DNA of 64,000 nucleotides. It comes from Acanthopleura granulata (Eukaryota; Mollusca; Polyplacophora; Chitonida; Chitonidae). Below, one piece after another: positions 35,701 through 50,700 of this stretch (within the stretch, counting starts at the first letter, position 1; every line of letters begins with the position of its first letter). Made by a program: the position numbers and the translations under genes. The notes beneath the pieces are model-generated. The model was not told the DNA's origin, did no database searches, and was given only the letters and a program-made list of their open reading frames with translations. Where the stretch lies: positions 19,599,136-19,663,135 of the forward strand of contig JABBOT010000005.1 in the NCBI GenBank assembly GCA_016165875.1, written 5' to 3'.

Positions 35701-38700
35701 CACCTGTTTCCTGTCTCCGACATAATGGCGCCTTGGGCGAAGTCTTTGGTATGGACAGGATTTCAGCTGAACGCGCGTTCTGGGAATCACAAGGTACTAA
35801 TGGCCACGGACCGGCAGGCAGTATCTGCTCGTTAACCGTTAGAGCTGCTGGGTTACTCGGATTTCCAGCCAGCCTAGTACGAAATCGTTACTGTAAACCT
35901 CAGGTGAATCTGGTTTAAGATCTGGGTCAGGACTATCTCAAGAACTCCTGGACTCTGTCTGCAGGGATTGTGTACAGGGATAAATGTCAAAGTTTAAAAG
36001 GATAGGACAACGGGCATTAGTAAAATTGGGCACCCCAGTATATTGACTCCTAGTATTAGTAACCTACAACAGAGACTTCCAAACGGGACACTGATTGACG
36101 CGTCCATTGCAATGGCTATCAGCTGACGTCCGTTCACCAAGAATGGTACTAGGGGTCGATTGCACAAAGCCAGTTATGACTCAAGCCAAAATTTTAAAAC
36201 ACGATTTTAGACGTTATTTGTGCAACCTGGAAATAAAAATCCTGACCTATCCGTAAATGCCATATGTTGATAAAAAACAAACTGTCGGAAATTGAACTTC
36301 CTGTAGCAAAAACTAGATATTGTGACTAGGTCTTCGATTTTCACATTTGCACGAAATGGCTATAAAGATTCGACTAATGTATATTTGCATCGAGACATAA
36401 ATGTGAGGCAACACGTTACACAAGTATCCTTGGTTTTGGTAATGAATGTCCACATCTTGTTCCCAAGGCCCCAGGATCATGCAGCTGTCTTCAACAAGTC
36501 ACGTTAAAAACAGTTCGTTGTCATAAAATTCGCACTTACATTAGGAATTCTGATTTTAATAAATGTATAACACCTATCTTGAGCATTCAGGACAAAATTA
36601 GTGTTTAATCTCAAATCCAATATCAGAAGTAATACCAGAAGTTAAGGCTAGCCTTAGTTTTAGCCTAGGAAAGCTTTGTGATTATTCACAGTGAGTTGCC
36701 CATTGTGGCTGAACTCAAGCCACGAGTTAGCAAAACGTAAAATCACATTTTGTAACTTTCACATTGTGAATATATTTGGATAGAAAATAAAATTTGTCCA
36801 TTTTCCTTGCCTAATTTTCGAAGATTATGAACACATTTTCAGCCTTGAACAGCTATGTCAAAAAAGCAACCGTTAAAGACTTCACAACATCAGCTCCTTT
36901 ACGCGTTTGCGTCTTTATTCGGGTTCGCATAACGGTGCTAAAGCGTTAAATATGGCCTAGACACGCGTAGATATTTTGTATTATTTCAACCTACGCAGTT
37001 GTTATGGACGAAAACTAAACTGTCACGCCTAGCGTTAAATCGGCTGTAAAATGAAATTGGCTGTCACGACGAGAGCTCGGTTTTCTTTGAAAACCTGAAA
37101 TCACTGTGTAAAACATCATGTTCTCATCTTGAAATTATTCCTTGCTTTTATGCGGCGCGGACATAGGTTTATGGGTTAGCATTGTACCTTAGTACCCATT
37201 TAACCCATGACAACCGCAGAAGTGAATTCACTGTTCATTGACCTTAACTAAGAAATGACAAATTAATATATACACAGTAGAAAAACTCCAAGAAAAAACT
37301 TTGGTATTCCAAATTTCAGCATAAGCTTTTTATCAAACCTGATATATGATATTTTTTTTAAATGTCATAAAGATAATGTCGAAATATTGAGAACTAATAT
37401 GAAGAACTTGTTTTTTCATTGAGTTTCACTGAAAGAAAAGTTTGGTTCAACTAACTCAAAAGCCTGAGTTTTCCAGTAGAGTCAATTCAACCCAGAAAAT
37501 TGAGTCATATGACCAGATCGGCTAAGTTGTTGAAGATTTCTTCTTCTTATCTTCCTGACGCATAAATTGTCGATGAGTGCTTTGATTCTCTTGTAGGTCA
37601 TCCAAACAAACAGATCAGTTTAAATGAATTGGTCGATTCGGCCATATGATTCGGTTTTCCGGATTGAATCAGCTCTTCCGGAAAACTCCGATTTTTGAGT
37701 CGACATAAACTTTTCTTTTAGTGTACTCAACTCAACAATCTGATAAACTAATCAATAGACGCTCTGGATTATAATAATACTCACAGCTGGGTAAGATTTG
37801 GATACAGCTTCAGTGCACTTGAGTTTAAAACCGTGAAGTCCGGCTGGTCTTCGATGATTCTGAAAAAAAAAATCCATTTAAGAATTTTGCTACTCCAAAA
37901 TATGATAAATGAACCCCTTTTACCCAGCCGAAAATGCAAATGCCTTGGTATTAATTTCGCTTTATGGTAAAGAACAAGTATTTCGTCGCTGATGGATTGT
38001 GTAATGTCTACAACAATGATTTACTGTCAAAATTTATACATAAATTTTTAATCCTCGATTAAACAAGGGCTATAAGAGCTTTCTTTTCATTGCGAAGTAT
38101 AACTTAAAAGAAGAGACCACCTTTAAGTAAAGGTAATTTTTTCCCCTCAGAGTGATTACAATGGAAGTAAAGACTGACGTGCTATGGAGGATATATTTGA
38201 CCATTCTGAACAGGCTGAAGCAGTGACGTCATGTATTCTTTTCAGCTCTGAACATCCTCTCATTGCTTTATGCCAATGTTCTATATGACTATGCATATCT
38301 AGCACCACATATAGCATCTGTATTTAATCTGGGGCTATACAATAGCTGCAACATGCTTAGCAGCCAGAAGAAATCAGTGACGTCACTTCAATCTATTCAA
38401 TACGACCCGAAATCTTCATCGTAAAAACTGAATGTATTTTTTTGGCATTTTATCCTCTTTAAAAAGTGCCAAAAAATGTAACAATAGTAATGGTACTGTT
38501 TATAATGTTACAAAGATGAGATAGTTCGCTTAAAAAATAACTAAAGGTTTTAGGAGTGCATGAGTAAGAATACGAAGTTAGTCTGCTTACTGACCTCTTT
38601 GCAAGGTGTTTAATACCGTACTTAAAAATCATTCACGTGAACCGTGGCAGAAAGGTTAACGGGTGACGAAAACCACTGCCCATTTCCAGGTACCTTACAC

Positions 38701-41700
38701 ACGTCCTGGGATAAAGCCGCATTCTAACCAGAGTGAACTATATTTGTGTTCGTCAATTCATTGATCAGGGTCGACTGACAGTGGCAAAAAGACCTTAGTG
38801 GAATCAGCAAACTAAAGCCAAAGTATTTTTGCTATGTGTATTTAAGATGCTAATAACATGAATGTTTAATTTGTTTATTTATTTTTTTGACTGATGTTTT
38901 ACGCCGTACTTAAGAATATTTCACTAATACGACAGCGGCCAGCATTATAGTGGGAGGAAACCGGGCAGAGCCCTGGGGAAAACCACGACGATGCACAGGT
39001 TGCTGGCAAACCTTGCCACGTACGGTCCGAGAGGAAGCCAGTCCAAGGTGAATATTTTAAGGCGTGTCATATAATTTATCGTCACGATTTCATTCGACTG
39101 GAAACTAAATGTAGTAAAAGTGTATGCAAACAAGTGTCAATCGACAATAATGGGGACGGTGCGGCCAACGGGGAAGAGAACGGTAAATGTGTCCAAAAAT
39201 TGCAGTGGATGAAACTTGGACAGAAAGGAATGAAGAACGAAAACAGTTGACAAAAACTGAACAGGAATTCGGTCGTCATTGTGCTGTTCGGTAAAGGAAC
39301 AAGCGACTAAAAGCGTGTACAAAAGCGTAAAAGTTTATCTAACATTAAAATGTGCGTATGGGTTATGTGATTTAAGTCTCGTCCATTCTCTCGAAAACGC
39401 CTCTGTCTAAAGGGAAAGGTTATAGACAGAGGTTTACTTAAGCCATTAAGGGCCTAGAGTAGAATGAATTTCTTCTGGCGATTGTGCGCTTCAAACAAAT
39501 GCAATAATTGCTATAGAAACTATCACCACCTATGCAAGCATAACAAACGAATAGAACAACGGTAACACTTTGTTAAAATATTCAACAGTTTAATCCAGCA
39601 GCCTTCCTTCATTGAGACGGAAAATCCATATCCTGTTTGAAAAGCTGACGTTTTAAAATCACGACACATAGTTTGTGCTCTACAGCTTCCCGAACACCGC
39701 CTAATACACAGCATGTTTACTTCCTTGTAAGGTAATGATTTTTTTCGCGCTAAATGGTCCACTGAGAACGTCGGGTAACAATTTAGTGAAGTCAAGAACC
39801 GTGAAGCTTTAATCCCGTTCTCCTCTTTTGATATTTGACAGGCTGTTACTAAGGGAAGTGACCCAAGCTATAGATTTGGTCAGCTGATGTCTAACAAAAA
39901 ATATAGGACATCAAGAGCGCAGTGGCCAATCCATTAGTGCCAGTGCCAGAAAAATTTCTTACAAAAGAAATGAAAGGATACCAAAAATTAAACATTTTCA
40001 ACCATTTTGAATAACGTCATTGGAAAATTTGCATATACTGAAGACATCCACATCAGTGTCAAGAAAGGAATAAAATATCCAACGCTTCCTGATCTCAGAT
40101 GAGGCTGATGATTTAAGGTGTGTAGCCCAAGCGCCTTGAAACTGAACAGTCACGCCAGATGGTGATGGATCGTTGTTAAAGTTCACTTTTATGCAGTGAA
40201 CGATTTTCAGAAAAAAACTGACATGTAATGCTTAGTCCAAGGTACCAATAAGGACAACTCAAGTCATTCGAAAGATATATTACTATTTTTGCCAGGCATT
40301 ATATATTTTATTGGTGAAACTTTGTGACACCTTGATTTTTTCATGGACTTGAACAATTTATAGTTTCATTTCGAAAAACGCAGACAATAAACTAGGTGCC
40401 AGTTGCTTCCTGAGCTGTCATCTGCCATGTGCTCTTTGTTTTTTGTTGTTGTTGGTTTTTTTTTTGGTTTTTTTTTTTTGTGTTTTGGATTTTTGGGGGG
40501 ATTTTTTTTGGCCATAACTCGTTCTGTGCATGCATACTTATGCGCACTCTGAACCGCTGTTTTTTCAGGGTCACTCAGTTTAGTTGATCTAGAAACAGGA
40601 CTCAATTAAATAACACCTCTGACAGAGACGTATCGAGGCCACAGAATGCTTGATCAGAACCCGGAAGTCATCCAAAGCCTTTGTATTCAGGAATACGATC
40701 GTTCACGTCGACGGGGAAACCTTTCAATGAAAACATGAAGTTTAAGGTATGAAAGGAACAAGATCATATTGATCTGTCAGATTGCTTCATCCATCTGTAT
40801 GTTATTAAAAAAAAACTCATCCGTTGTCCCAATTTCTCTTTGCAGGCTTGGATGGTTGCCTGTAGCAAAATTCAATTCGATGAGTGTTGTTAAGCGAGCC
40901 ACAGTAAGTTTCAGTCCGGTGAAGAAACCACGCTGTTGTGAAAGCGAAACAGTCGTTTATTTATTAGAAGCGTGTTCATTGGATTAACCTCAAGGAAAAG
41001 ATACAAAAAGTCGTCATCATCAGAACTACAGTTAATACAATATCTAAAGGTATCCTGGCTTTATCAAAACTTTTTCGTAGAGCACAGAAAGCAATGAAAC
41101 GTAAATTCACTGTACAATTTTTTTTATAGAGCACAGAAAGCAATCAAGCACATATTCATTTTTTTAATAACTTTTTTGTAGAGCGGAGAAAGCAATCAAA
41201 CATTTGAATTTTTATGGACTTTTTGGGGTTGGTTGATCGGTGTTATCAACATTGTTTTTCAAGATATATTTATAGGGTGCTGCCTTACTAAAACACCATA
41301 TAGAAGCTACCATATATAACATTACACTAACGTCGGACCAACCCGTGCTTCGCATTTCCATTTTCTTAACCCCAAGTAGGAGGAAATTCCAAGACAGTCG
41401 ATTTTATAGACTGTTATGACGTGCAGTCTTCAGGATATTGAGGCCAGGATGTTCCGTTTAGGTACGCAATAAAAGAAATCAGCACTTTTTCACTTGAAAT
41501 CAGCACTTTTTCACTGAAAGTGCTAGATATTTACAAAACACATGTACCCCAGTCCCAATAATATGGTAGTTCAGGCCAACGTACAGACTAACATTCATCC
41601 GCAACGGAAATTGTCCCAAATTTGTAAAGTCAGTTTAAATTAGCTGAAGTAAGTCACTGTTCTGAAACAAAAAAAAAATCAATCAGGCTATTAGCAGTTA

Positions 41701-44700
41701 TGATCAGTTTTACTTAATCAGTTTCTGTGATATTTTGCCAAGATCTGGCCGCACATGAACAGGTCAGCAAACTGGCAGCCCACCTACATGTATATGAACA
41801 GTTGCAATCGAGATGCCCTCACTGCATGGAAAAAGAATAACTGTACATCATAGGTTCATTGAACTAACATACACATAAATTTATTTATTTTATCAGCGTT
41901 GAAGGGCCGTATTCAAGAATTTTTCACTGTTATGTGACAGCTGGTCGGATTTATCTGTGGGAGAAAACTGAAGTGCCTGCTGTATATTACCACCTTTCGC
42001 GCGGACAACTGACAAGTAAACTATATATCAGGATACTCCGAGCCAGGAAGGGAGGTATATATCGTCCTGTCACATGGTTAAATACATGGTGAGAAAAAAC
42101 GGCTACGTGCAAGCAGTTGACAAATGAATAAACCATGAAGGCAAAAAAGAGTGTAATGATCCTGGTAAGAGAGGTAAAAGAAATGTGGCACAAAATTTTT
42201 GCGACAGACAGGCAATTAAACTGGATAATACAGTGTTGGACACTCCACTGATGTTTTCGTGACTGTCAAATGAGAACAGAACAGGTTTCTTTCTTTTAGC
42301 CCGTGTGATTATATGTGTCAAGACATCAGTATTTCTCGCTGGTTCATTCGGCCCAGTAGGTCGCAGGCTCAAGTCTCGGTTTGGCTGGTTAATTTGGGAC
42401 AGGCTAAAAATCATGAGGTTTGTCAAGTATATACTTAAATAAATGGACAGTCGTTTCCCAAATCCACGCATAAAAACTGTTTTGCAGTTGTAAATATATA
42501 TAAGTGAAATGTTTTCAGTAAGGGTTATAAACGCCATTTATATAAAAATACAGTACACATGTTGGAATAATTCAGTACTGTATACAATGCACTTTATCTC
42601 GCAGTTTTGTCTCACCGTGTTACAGCCCGTTTCACCTTTGCATCAAGCACATTTCTCAGCCTCACGAGTCCGTGCATATATACACTCACAAATATAAGTG
42701 CAAGAGTGGAGCAGTTACAGTGTTGCAATTAAAGGGGTATACTTAACATACAATAACAGCAAACGTACAACTATTTTACCGTTAATTTTCTACGAACAAA
42801 ATCAAATGACCTATTTTCAAAAGTTTTACAGTTTGTCAGTAATAAGATTAAAAATAAGATTAGACTACATTTAACATTTTAATTACATCTGTCCTTAAAC
42901 AATCAGTTAAATGCTGGACATGTGGACAAGTTAAGAGAAGTGATACAGGTCAATAAATAGCATTGGTTTGTGATACAGTATGTGCAAAGACTTATTTACC
43001 AGTATATCATATTCTACTTGAACCTATAGATTAGCCAGAATTATCCCATGAACCAAATGTGTGGAATTTCTCCTGATTAGCTAACGACATGCACTTTTTT
43101 TTTACAGAACCTAATTTGATCCTTCCCATTTCCATTCAGTTAAAATCGTTCGGAAACCTGATTTTATCACACCGACATTTAAAATTATGATTAGGCTAGG
43201 CCAGACATAATAGTTAAACATTAACGTATTTATAAGGACATTTAAAACTAGGATTAGGTTATTCTAATCGCAGTTGCGGTGACCCGGAACTTTTATTTCC
43301 GTACCGACATTGAATATTTGGGTTAGGGATAGGATAAAAAACAAACAAATGATGTGATTTCATTAGTTTAAAAATTGTCCACAATGTGTAGATATTTAAA
43401 ATTAGATTTAGGGCTAGCGTCAAATAAAATTCGTGCGATGTTATTTGTTCTACTACATATCGACATTTAAAGAATCAGTAATCTCCAATACAGTACTTCT
43501 GACCCATGACGCAATGTATAAAACATAAGTCACCTGATCAAGACCTGAAATTGCATGATTTTACTGCAACACAATGGGAATTACATGCACACCGATAACG
43601 TATTTTTCCAACGGTATTTTTATAGTTTTTATATCATAGTATCGTCAGCTTTTAATTATTGAGCGCAGATTTCCCTGGGCAAATGCAACAAGTTTTTTAC
43701 TCTGACAAAATCAGTAGGGAAAACTGGCCAGATTTTGAAAACCTATTTCTTCGGTATAATCCGATGTTTTTGGAATATCAGCTGCCTAGATGTATGACTT
43801 CTCTAAAATTGAAATGAATAATCAATCCATTTTATACCCGGACAAACCAAGCATCCAGGGTCCAAACTAGGCCGCTGAAATACGGCATTCATATGGAAAG
43901 TTAATCACCTCACAGAAGGCAGGCTTTTCTGGAGATATAGACACAGCTGTCGGATAAGTACAGAGGAGCTTCACAGCTGCGTATTTGTGTGTGTATCTTC
44001 TATAAGATCTGCTGCAGTATTTGTCCTGTGTTGACTCTTGGAACGGAATGTGTATGAGGACAGTATTGCAAGGGATGTCATGTTGACCAGGCACGAATCC
44101 AAACACCGTATCGCAGCCGTCATCGCGTTTGACCTTGTCCGGGTCACCTTTGTCAAGGTCATCGGCTCTCAGGTCAGTCACAGTAGTTACAATGTACCAG
44201 TGTCTGAAGATGAATTTGGTGCACGAGCTCTGGGATTACATCGTTGTATCCCAGATGTGTCGCAGGCGATTTTAGGCACCGCAATAGGCATTACAATACC
44301 AATCGTCAACCAGTCGGCCTAATAAATGTTCCGGGTCAGTAACCACGTGACTAGTTTCCACAACAACGTTCAGCACAATCCACCACAGAACTACGGAACT
44401 GTGTAAAGTAAAACATTAGGGCGAAAAAATGTAAATAGAAGCAATCAAAAGTATTCAATGATGCGACAGATTACAGGAGAGGCACAGGCACGTAAAATTA
44501 CGCTATTTTGTAAGCTGTAGTCCATCAAATACATTTATCTTAGTTGTAAATATAGATTATAGCTGTTCATGTATTTAAGATGTGAAGTGGTTGGTGCTTT
44601 GGGGTTGGACGATAAGTATAAGTGAGATGCTAGAGGGCATAGATGTGAACATGCAGGTTCGATCCGCATCAGCAAGACATGAGGCCACTTTGATAGGGTT

Positions 44701-47700
44701 AAATTCAATGTATGAAACCAATATGATCGAATTTGGACAAATCAAGCGTTTGGAGACCCATGTCATGCGACCGCTTTCGGGACTAGTCGCGTGCACGAAC
44801 TACAAACAAAATGTATGATACTTGCTACAGTTGATTTCGACATCAGTCGGCCGAGTGAGATCGGCTTGCTGGGATTCAGAACAAGTTTAGAAGGCAGCGT
44901 TAAACGAGATCGAGACTGTTGTGACTAAGACTGTATATAGGCACGTCTATAAATGAGACCGATGAGACCTGGTTCGAGTATGACTAGATTCGGAGCTAGC
45001 CTTGCCGACATGAGTCGGGTCTGAGCGAGCTGTGCCTGGATTCTGTGCACACCTTATTTACCTGGAACCACTTAGATTCGGGTTAACTAAAAGTGAGACT
45101 GCTAAGCTTTGATTATAAGTACATTTAGTTTACGTGGAGATATTCAGATTCGGATTAACTAACACTGAAACGGCAGTGCTTAGATTATCTGCACGACGTG
45201 CACTTCACGCGAGAATGTATACGTAGAATTTGGTTCTGGTTAAAAAGAGCTGAAGCCGATATAATTAGACTATGGGCACTAGAGGTGTGGGTGTGACCGT
45301 ATCATGGACAGGCCTTGCACATGAGATCGATATTCAGAATACTTATTGCTGTGCTTATATTATGGGCACGCAGTTTAGTACATCGGACCACTTACACCTG
45401 ATTTGGGTGAAAAGTGAGCTAAGACTAGCCGTTGTCTTTGGACGCGCATAGAGACCGCTAAAACTAGGGCCTACATGTACGAAGCCCTCTTAACGTTACG
45501 AGCACGTAAGTACACGATGTCGTATGACGCCTGCAGTGCTGGATGACACAGTATTTATGTGCTTGTAATGTGAAGAGGGTTTCGTGCAAATGGGTCCTGA
45601 TTCGAGTCTAACAGACTTAAGCTGCTGTGACAAGATTTTAGGCAGGTGAGACAGACTCGAATTTGATTCGGGTGAGACTAGTATGTATGTGAAAAAGGGT
45701 ATTTCTAACTATTTTTCTGTGGTGGATATTTGGAACAACCTTTTGGTACTTATCGCCGTTGCATAACACTGATTTCAATAAGGATGAGATGCTTGTCAAA
45801 TAAATGTATTTCAATGTGAGTTTCTTGTTTACATAGCCTAACATATACATTTAACTTGAATTATGATAATATTTTTGAACACATTAAAATATGAATATGA
45901 TCCAATCAAAGGCTGAACATATTAGTTCGCTGTAAAGGACATAATTTAGTGCAAAAATATTTATTAGACATGTGTATAATATGTATAACATTACTCGTGT
46001 ATATGTAAGACCATATATACCATTAGGTGGTCCCAACCACCTACCATACAAAATTTTTTTCCGAAGTGTTTTTTTCTCCTTAAAGAAAAGTCGCAAAAAT
46101 ATTGAAGACCACATTTACAACAAATTTTTCGCACTCTTTCCTCTGAACTTGATGCAATTTTATGTTGTCTCCACCTTTAAACACTCTGATTTCGTTGAAG
46201 CAGACTGAGATTGCTGTGGCCAGATTACTGGCGTCTAGCGTATGATTGAGATCCCCTGAGACTGGATTCAAGTTAAGTCCACTGTACATATCACACATGG
46301 ATGTGACCAAATTACATACAGACTATTATTGGACAGCTTCAGACTGATTCCGAGAACGACCATCGGTGATTTAGCCATTTCATGGCATTAAGAATGCTAC
46401 TCGCGATCTCAGGAGGGCTAGCCTGGTAACTAGCACGCTAACGAGGAATCTTAGATGAATCATTACCAGGTGACCTTCGTGACAGCATTCAGGGAACACC
46501 AGTTGATTACGTATACTGACATGACGCGTGTTTTAATGTTCCCCATTACGAATTAGCTCCGGGTCAGGAGTATGCGTGTCCGGATGGTGACATGGAACAC
46601 GCATGCGCATCCCTGGTCAGTTGTAATGTAGTATGCGCGAGGTCATACAGGCAGACGACACCTTCCAAGAACGCAAGTGGAATTTCTTCTCGGAGGACTG
46701 ACGTCATATCCTCTAAATACCACGTTCCCTTACGTACAAAGTGCTTACAATTTGATATGTTGTCTCCCATTTTCACATCCATACATCCATTCAAGTGACA
46801 ATGAAAAGATATGTCCGTCTGTTGGACAGTTTCCGCGAAACATTCAAGAGCAAATATTTTATAAACTTCATTTTAATCATTCATTCATCTTACTCCTTTT
46901 TTCATTTGATTAGCTTAACTACACTGGTCATTGTTTTGTCCACCACACATAACGGCGAGCTGACCATGAAAGGTTCTGCTTGGTCCAGAAATCCATTCCC
47001 CACGGAACCGTGGTGAAAATGGAACAGCCGAGGCGGCCGGCTTTAGATGAGGTGCAAATTTACTGTTTTGCATCAAGTCACATTGTTATTGACTGCACGT
47101 TGAGACTAAGCCAGTGTTGTATCCCGGTTCATTAAATTTAATTATCCGCGCTGTGTTAAACAGACGACAGACACGGCCTTAATCATAGTGGAAGAAGCCT
47201 GGTTCGGGGAAGATTATAAAAGCTCGGCTACGTCTTAATTCGCCCTGGATCTAGGCTCGTGACTCTCGTAACGTTCATGGTCTCGTTAACGGGGAGAACG
47301 GCGAGAGTGACAGCTCCATTGTGGAATGGTACTGCCTGCCTTTGTTCCGTCCAGTACTGTGTAATCCGGTGATATTCTCTTTCAAGCAATATTCTGGACA
47401 TTGACGTGTATAGAAAGGATTTATACTGGTAAAAGAGAATAAAGTGGTTGGTTGGAAAACGACCGCTACGGTTACGAAACGCCAAAAATTCCAAACGATA
47501 GTTTCAGAAAGGAAATTTCCAGAGAAACTAATAATGAGTGAGGGGACACAGTTGAATATAAACTTATTTGAAGGCATCTGTTCATTTTTAGTCACCGTCG
47601 GTCAGTTCACGCCGGTAGCAAGAGCGCCATTTCATTTTCTTTGGTCAAGGAATTTCCCCTGGGGGAAACCATATTGTTATCAAGCACTTCAGAGATAGAC

Positions 47701-50700
47701 AGTTGGAAAGTTTCCAAGACCATACATCACTGATTGAAGCACACCAGATGCAAGAACTGTAGCTCTGCGAAGTCTTACATGTTGCAAACGTATATATTGT
47801 TAATTTTGATAACGTCGCAAAGCTTCGCTCAGCAAAAGCCTGTGGATGACGAGTTTATTTTGTAGTACCACAAACACTAGAAGAACATATAAATATAAAT
47901 TTTTAACTGTTCAACTAAATATTACATATGCCTCGGTATAGATAGAACTAAAAGATAAAAAAAAGTTGCCTAATGTGAACAACATCCACCGACTAATTAA
48001 CTGTAAAGTTGATTGATTATTATTAGCATCATATATGACAACCGATCAGACGTCTATTCTTCCGATGATATCATCTTTTGAAGTTAATGGGCTTTTTTGT
48101 TGTATACTGAAGAATGTGGTTTCACCAATAAATTTGTCCCCAGCCCTCGCTTGCTCAACAAGAACCAATGAAATAAATGCTCTCAAAAGAAAGTACGATT
48201 GATACAATTTGCTCATCCACAACAACATGTGCATAGAGGGTACACAGATTTGTGCAACTGCTACGCGTAACTGTAAATGTGTTACACAAATTACACAAGT
48301 TGTGCACCGCTTGCACACAGAAATACCTCAGTATTGTGTACTGCTTCCACCCAGCAGTGTTTAGAGAATAAATAAATTAATGAAGAAGTCCATTTACTGG
48401 CCTCGGGAATGCAAAGAAACAAAAACAAACTATATAAGTGATTTGCTCAGATGATTCCTAGCTTCACGTGTTAGGTCACGCAGAGCCTACAAAGTTTTTG
48501 GAGTGTATCTTGTAGCTCTCTCACGCTCACTTCCAAACCTATTATCAAGGCTTGATTACACAAGGCGAGAAAACAGGAAACTTGTCAACGTTGAAGCATT
48601 CGACACCATTATAAAATGGCTTATATCATATGTTTGTTGCGGAGCTTTGTCGGGCCGAGTGATGTAATGGTTACTTTCGTAATTCCCCTTTAGCCAATGA
48701 AGTCATGTAGTGCCCACGCCAAATATACAAAGGTTAGATTTCACCAGTACGTATCGAACGTTTGCATGTTCGGTGTGAACATGCGCACCACGTGGCATGG
48801 CCTACCCTCCGGAGGTGCAATATTCCTGGCCTCTATTATATCCGTGTTACGGTCTATATATAACAATACATATGCGATAACATAAATAATAAATTGATAA
48901 TTAATAGTTAATAAAATGTAAAGATTATACACGTTCTTTGTCTTTACTTATTTATGGTGTTTTTCAGCACAGCCCATAATGACCTAGGATCGTTTCACTA
49001 ATGCGGTCGCTGAGAGTTAAGTCCAACTCATGCCGACTTCCTCTCCGGAAGGTTTGTCAGCTACCTGCCGATGATCGCAAGTTTACCTCGGGCTATGCCC
49101 GGCTTCCTGTCCCACGTCGTCTAAGTGAAATATTCTTGAGTACGGCGTAAAAGACCAGTTAAATTAAATTTCAGATGAAGTATTGATTTCCGCCATTATC
49201 TATTAGTGAAATGTTCCTGAAGACAGCGTACAACTCTAATTGAATAAATCAATAAATTTCATAGTCGAGGAGCCAAGAAATTCTATTAATCTATTCTAGA
49301 TTAATTCATTTTGTTTTTAAGATTTGATATAAATTAGCTCTCACAAAAAATTGGCGAGTAATTGCCGTGACTAATTTGGTAAAGAGAAACAAGACAAAGG
49401 TGACCAAGATGCGATCACAATCTGCGTCGTATGTATCCTCCGAGATCAAGGGTAAGACCACTACATCCCACTCCCAAATTTGACCCTCACTCCAACAACT
49501 CCCTCCTAACACAGGCCGGTTCGTCAAAGCTAATAGCATTCATTACATAGGTAGGGTTCCAAGTAAAAAGTTCCAAGCAGGAATGTTGTTCTCTTTGATT
49601 CTCTCCCGAGTCCTGCACTTGCCATTTGTCACCTGACGTGTAGTGATTAGTTTCGATCAGTCATTGCGTGGATAAACATCACATACGGTTCTACTAATTA
49701 GCTTGTTTCTTCAGACCGCTATTAAAGGCAAATAATTAGCCAGGGAATGTATCTTAATTCATTTTGAAAACAATTAGCGTTTATGATGAGATCGGACCAA
49801 GCTGCCAGTAAATTCCGCTGTGTGCACTGCCGGTTGCATTATTTTTGCAATCTTAACACTCCGCAGGATGTGTGTTCCTTGGTTATAACTCTATGCTTTT
49901 GACAATATTTCTCGCACCTGGCTTCTCGCCCAAAACTGTAGACCATTGCGTTTTTAGTCAAGGCACAACTATTTTACCGTTAATTTAATATATACGGAAG
50001 TGTTTTCGTCCCTTTGAAAATTTGTCCCCCAGATTGGAAGTAAATTATTTACTTCAGGTTAAAATTACACGTTAACGTATATGTCAAATGTTAGTAACCG
50101 TTTACTAGCTGGGTTGATGAAGGAACAGTAGCATGGGGTTTGAATAACAACTCCTTGGTTTAATCGTAGTAATCTTTATTTCATGGATTCTATAATCATA
50201 GTTTGAAAACGACATAGGGGATCTATATCAAAACATTACTATGAATAAACCAAAAGGCGTTGTTATCCGTACGTAATAGTTCTGTTACTTATAATTATCG
50301 TTCTAGTCTCAACAAAAAGCAGCAGTATAGCAATTAACAGGCAGTGTTTTATACTCGATGGTCATCCTTACCAGAACTCAGACGCTATTTCAGACGTTCT
50401 TCCTTATCTTCAGAATGTGGTCAGCGAAAATATGGTTTATCATGTTTAAGGTCTAAATGGGTTGTTTCAAGATTTCAATGGTTAATCCTACTGTTTTTGT
50501 TCTTGGACAAACTCCATTGACTTTTATTGAAATCAGCTACTACCTTGATCTTGTGACTGATATATTTTAATACAAAGTGTATTATTTTTGCAACCTAGGC
50601 AGCCAGTATCTTTAGCCTTTGCTTTTACAAAAAGTTTTGGAAATATTGAACCGGTTAGTTATTTACTGTCGTCATCCAATCGCATTTTCGCGAGAACTCC

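Larger units (their letters stand above)
31230..37784 (-). other. Trk intron 2
   Basis: This 6555-bp phase-2 intron contains a full-length SINE (34094-34357), a small foldback (36160-36225) and a MITE-like element (37427-37723). The remainder is unremarkable AT-rich sequence. Confidence 0.8.

Noticed and set aside
42103..42537. A 144-codon minus-strand frame
   Set aside because: Low-information translation with ISIYL runs, no homology, and no splice sites that make sense.
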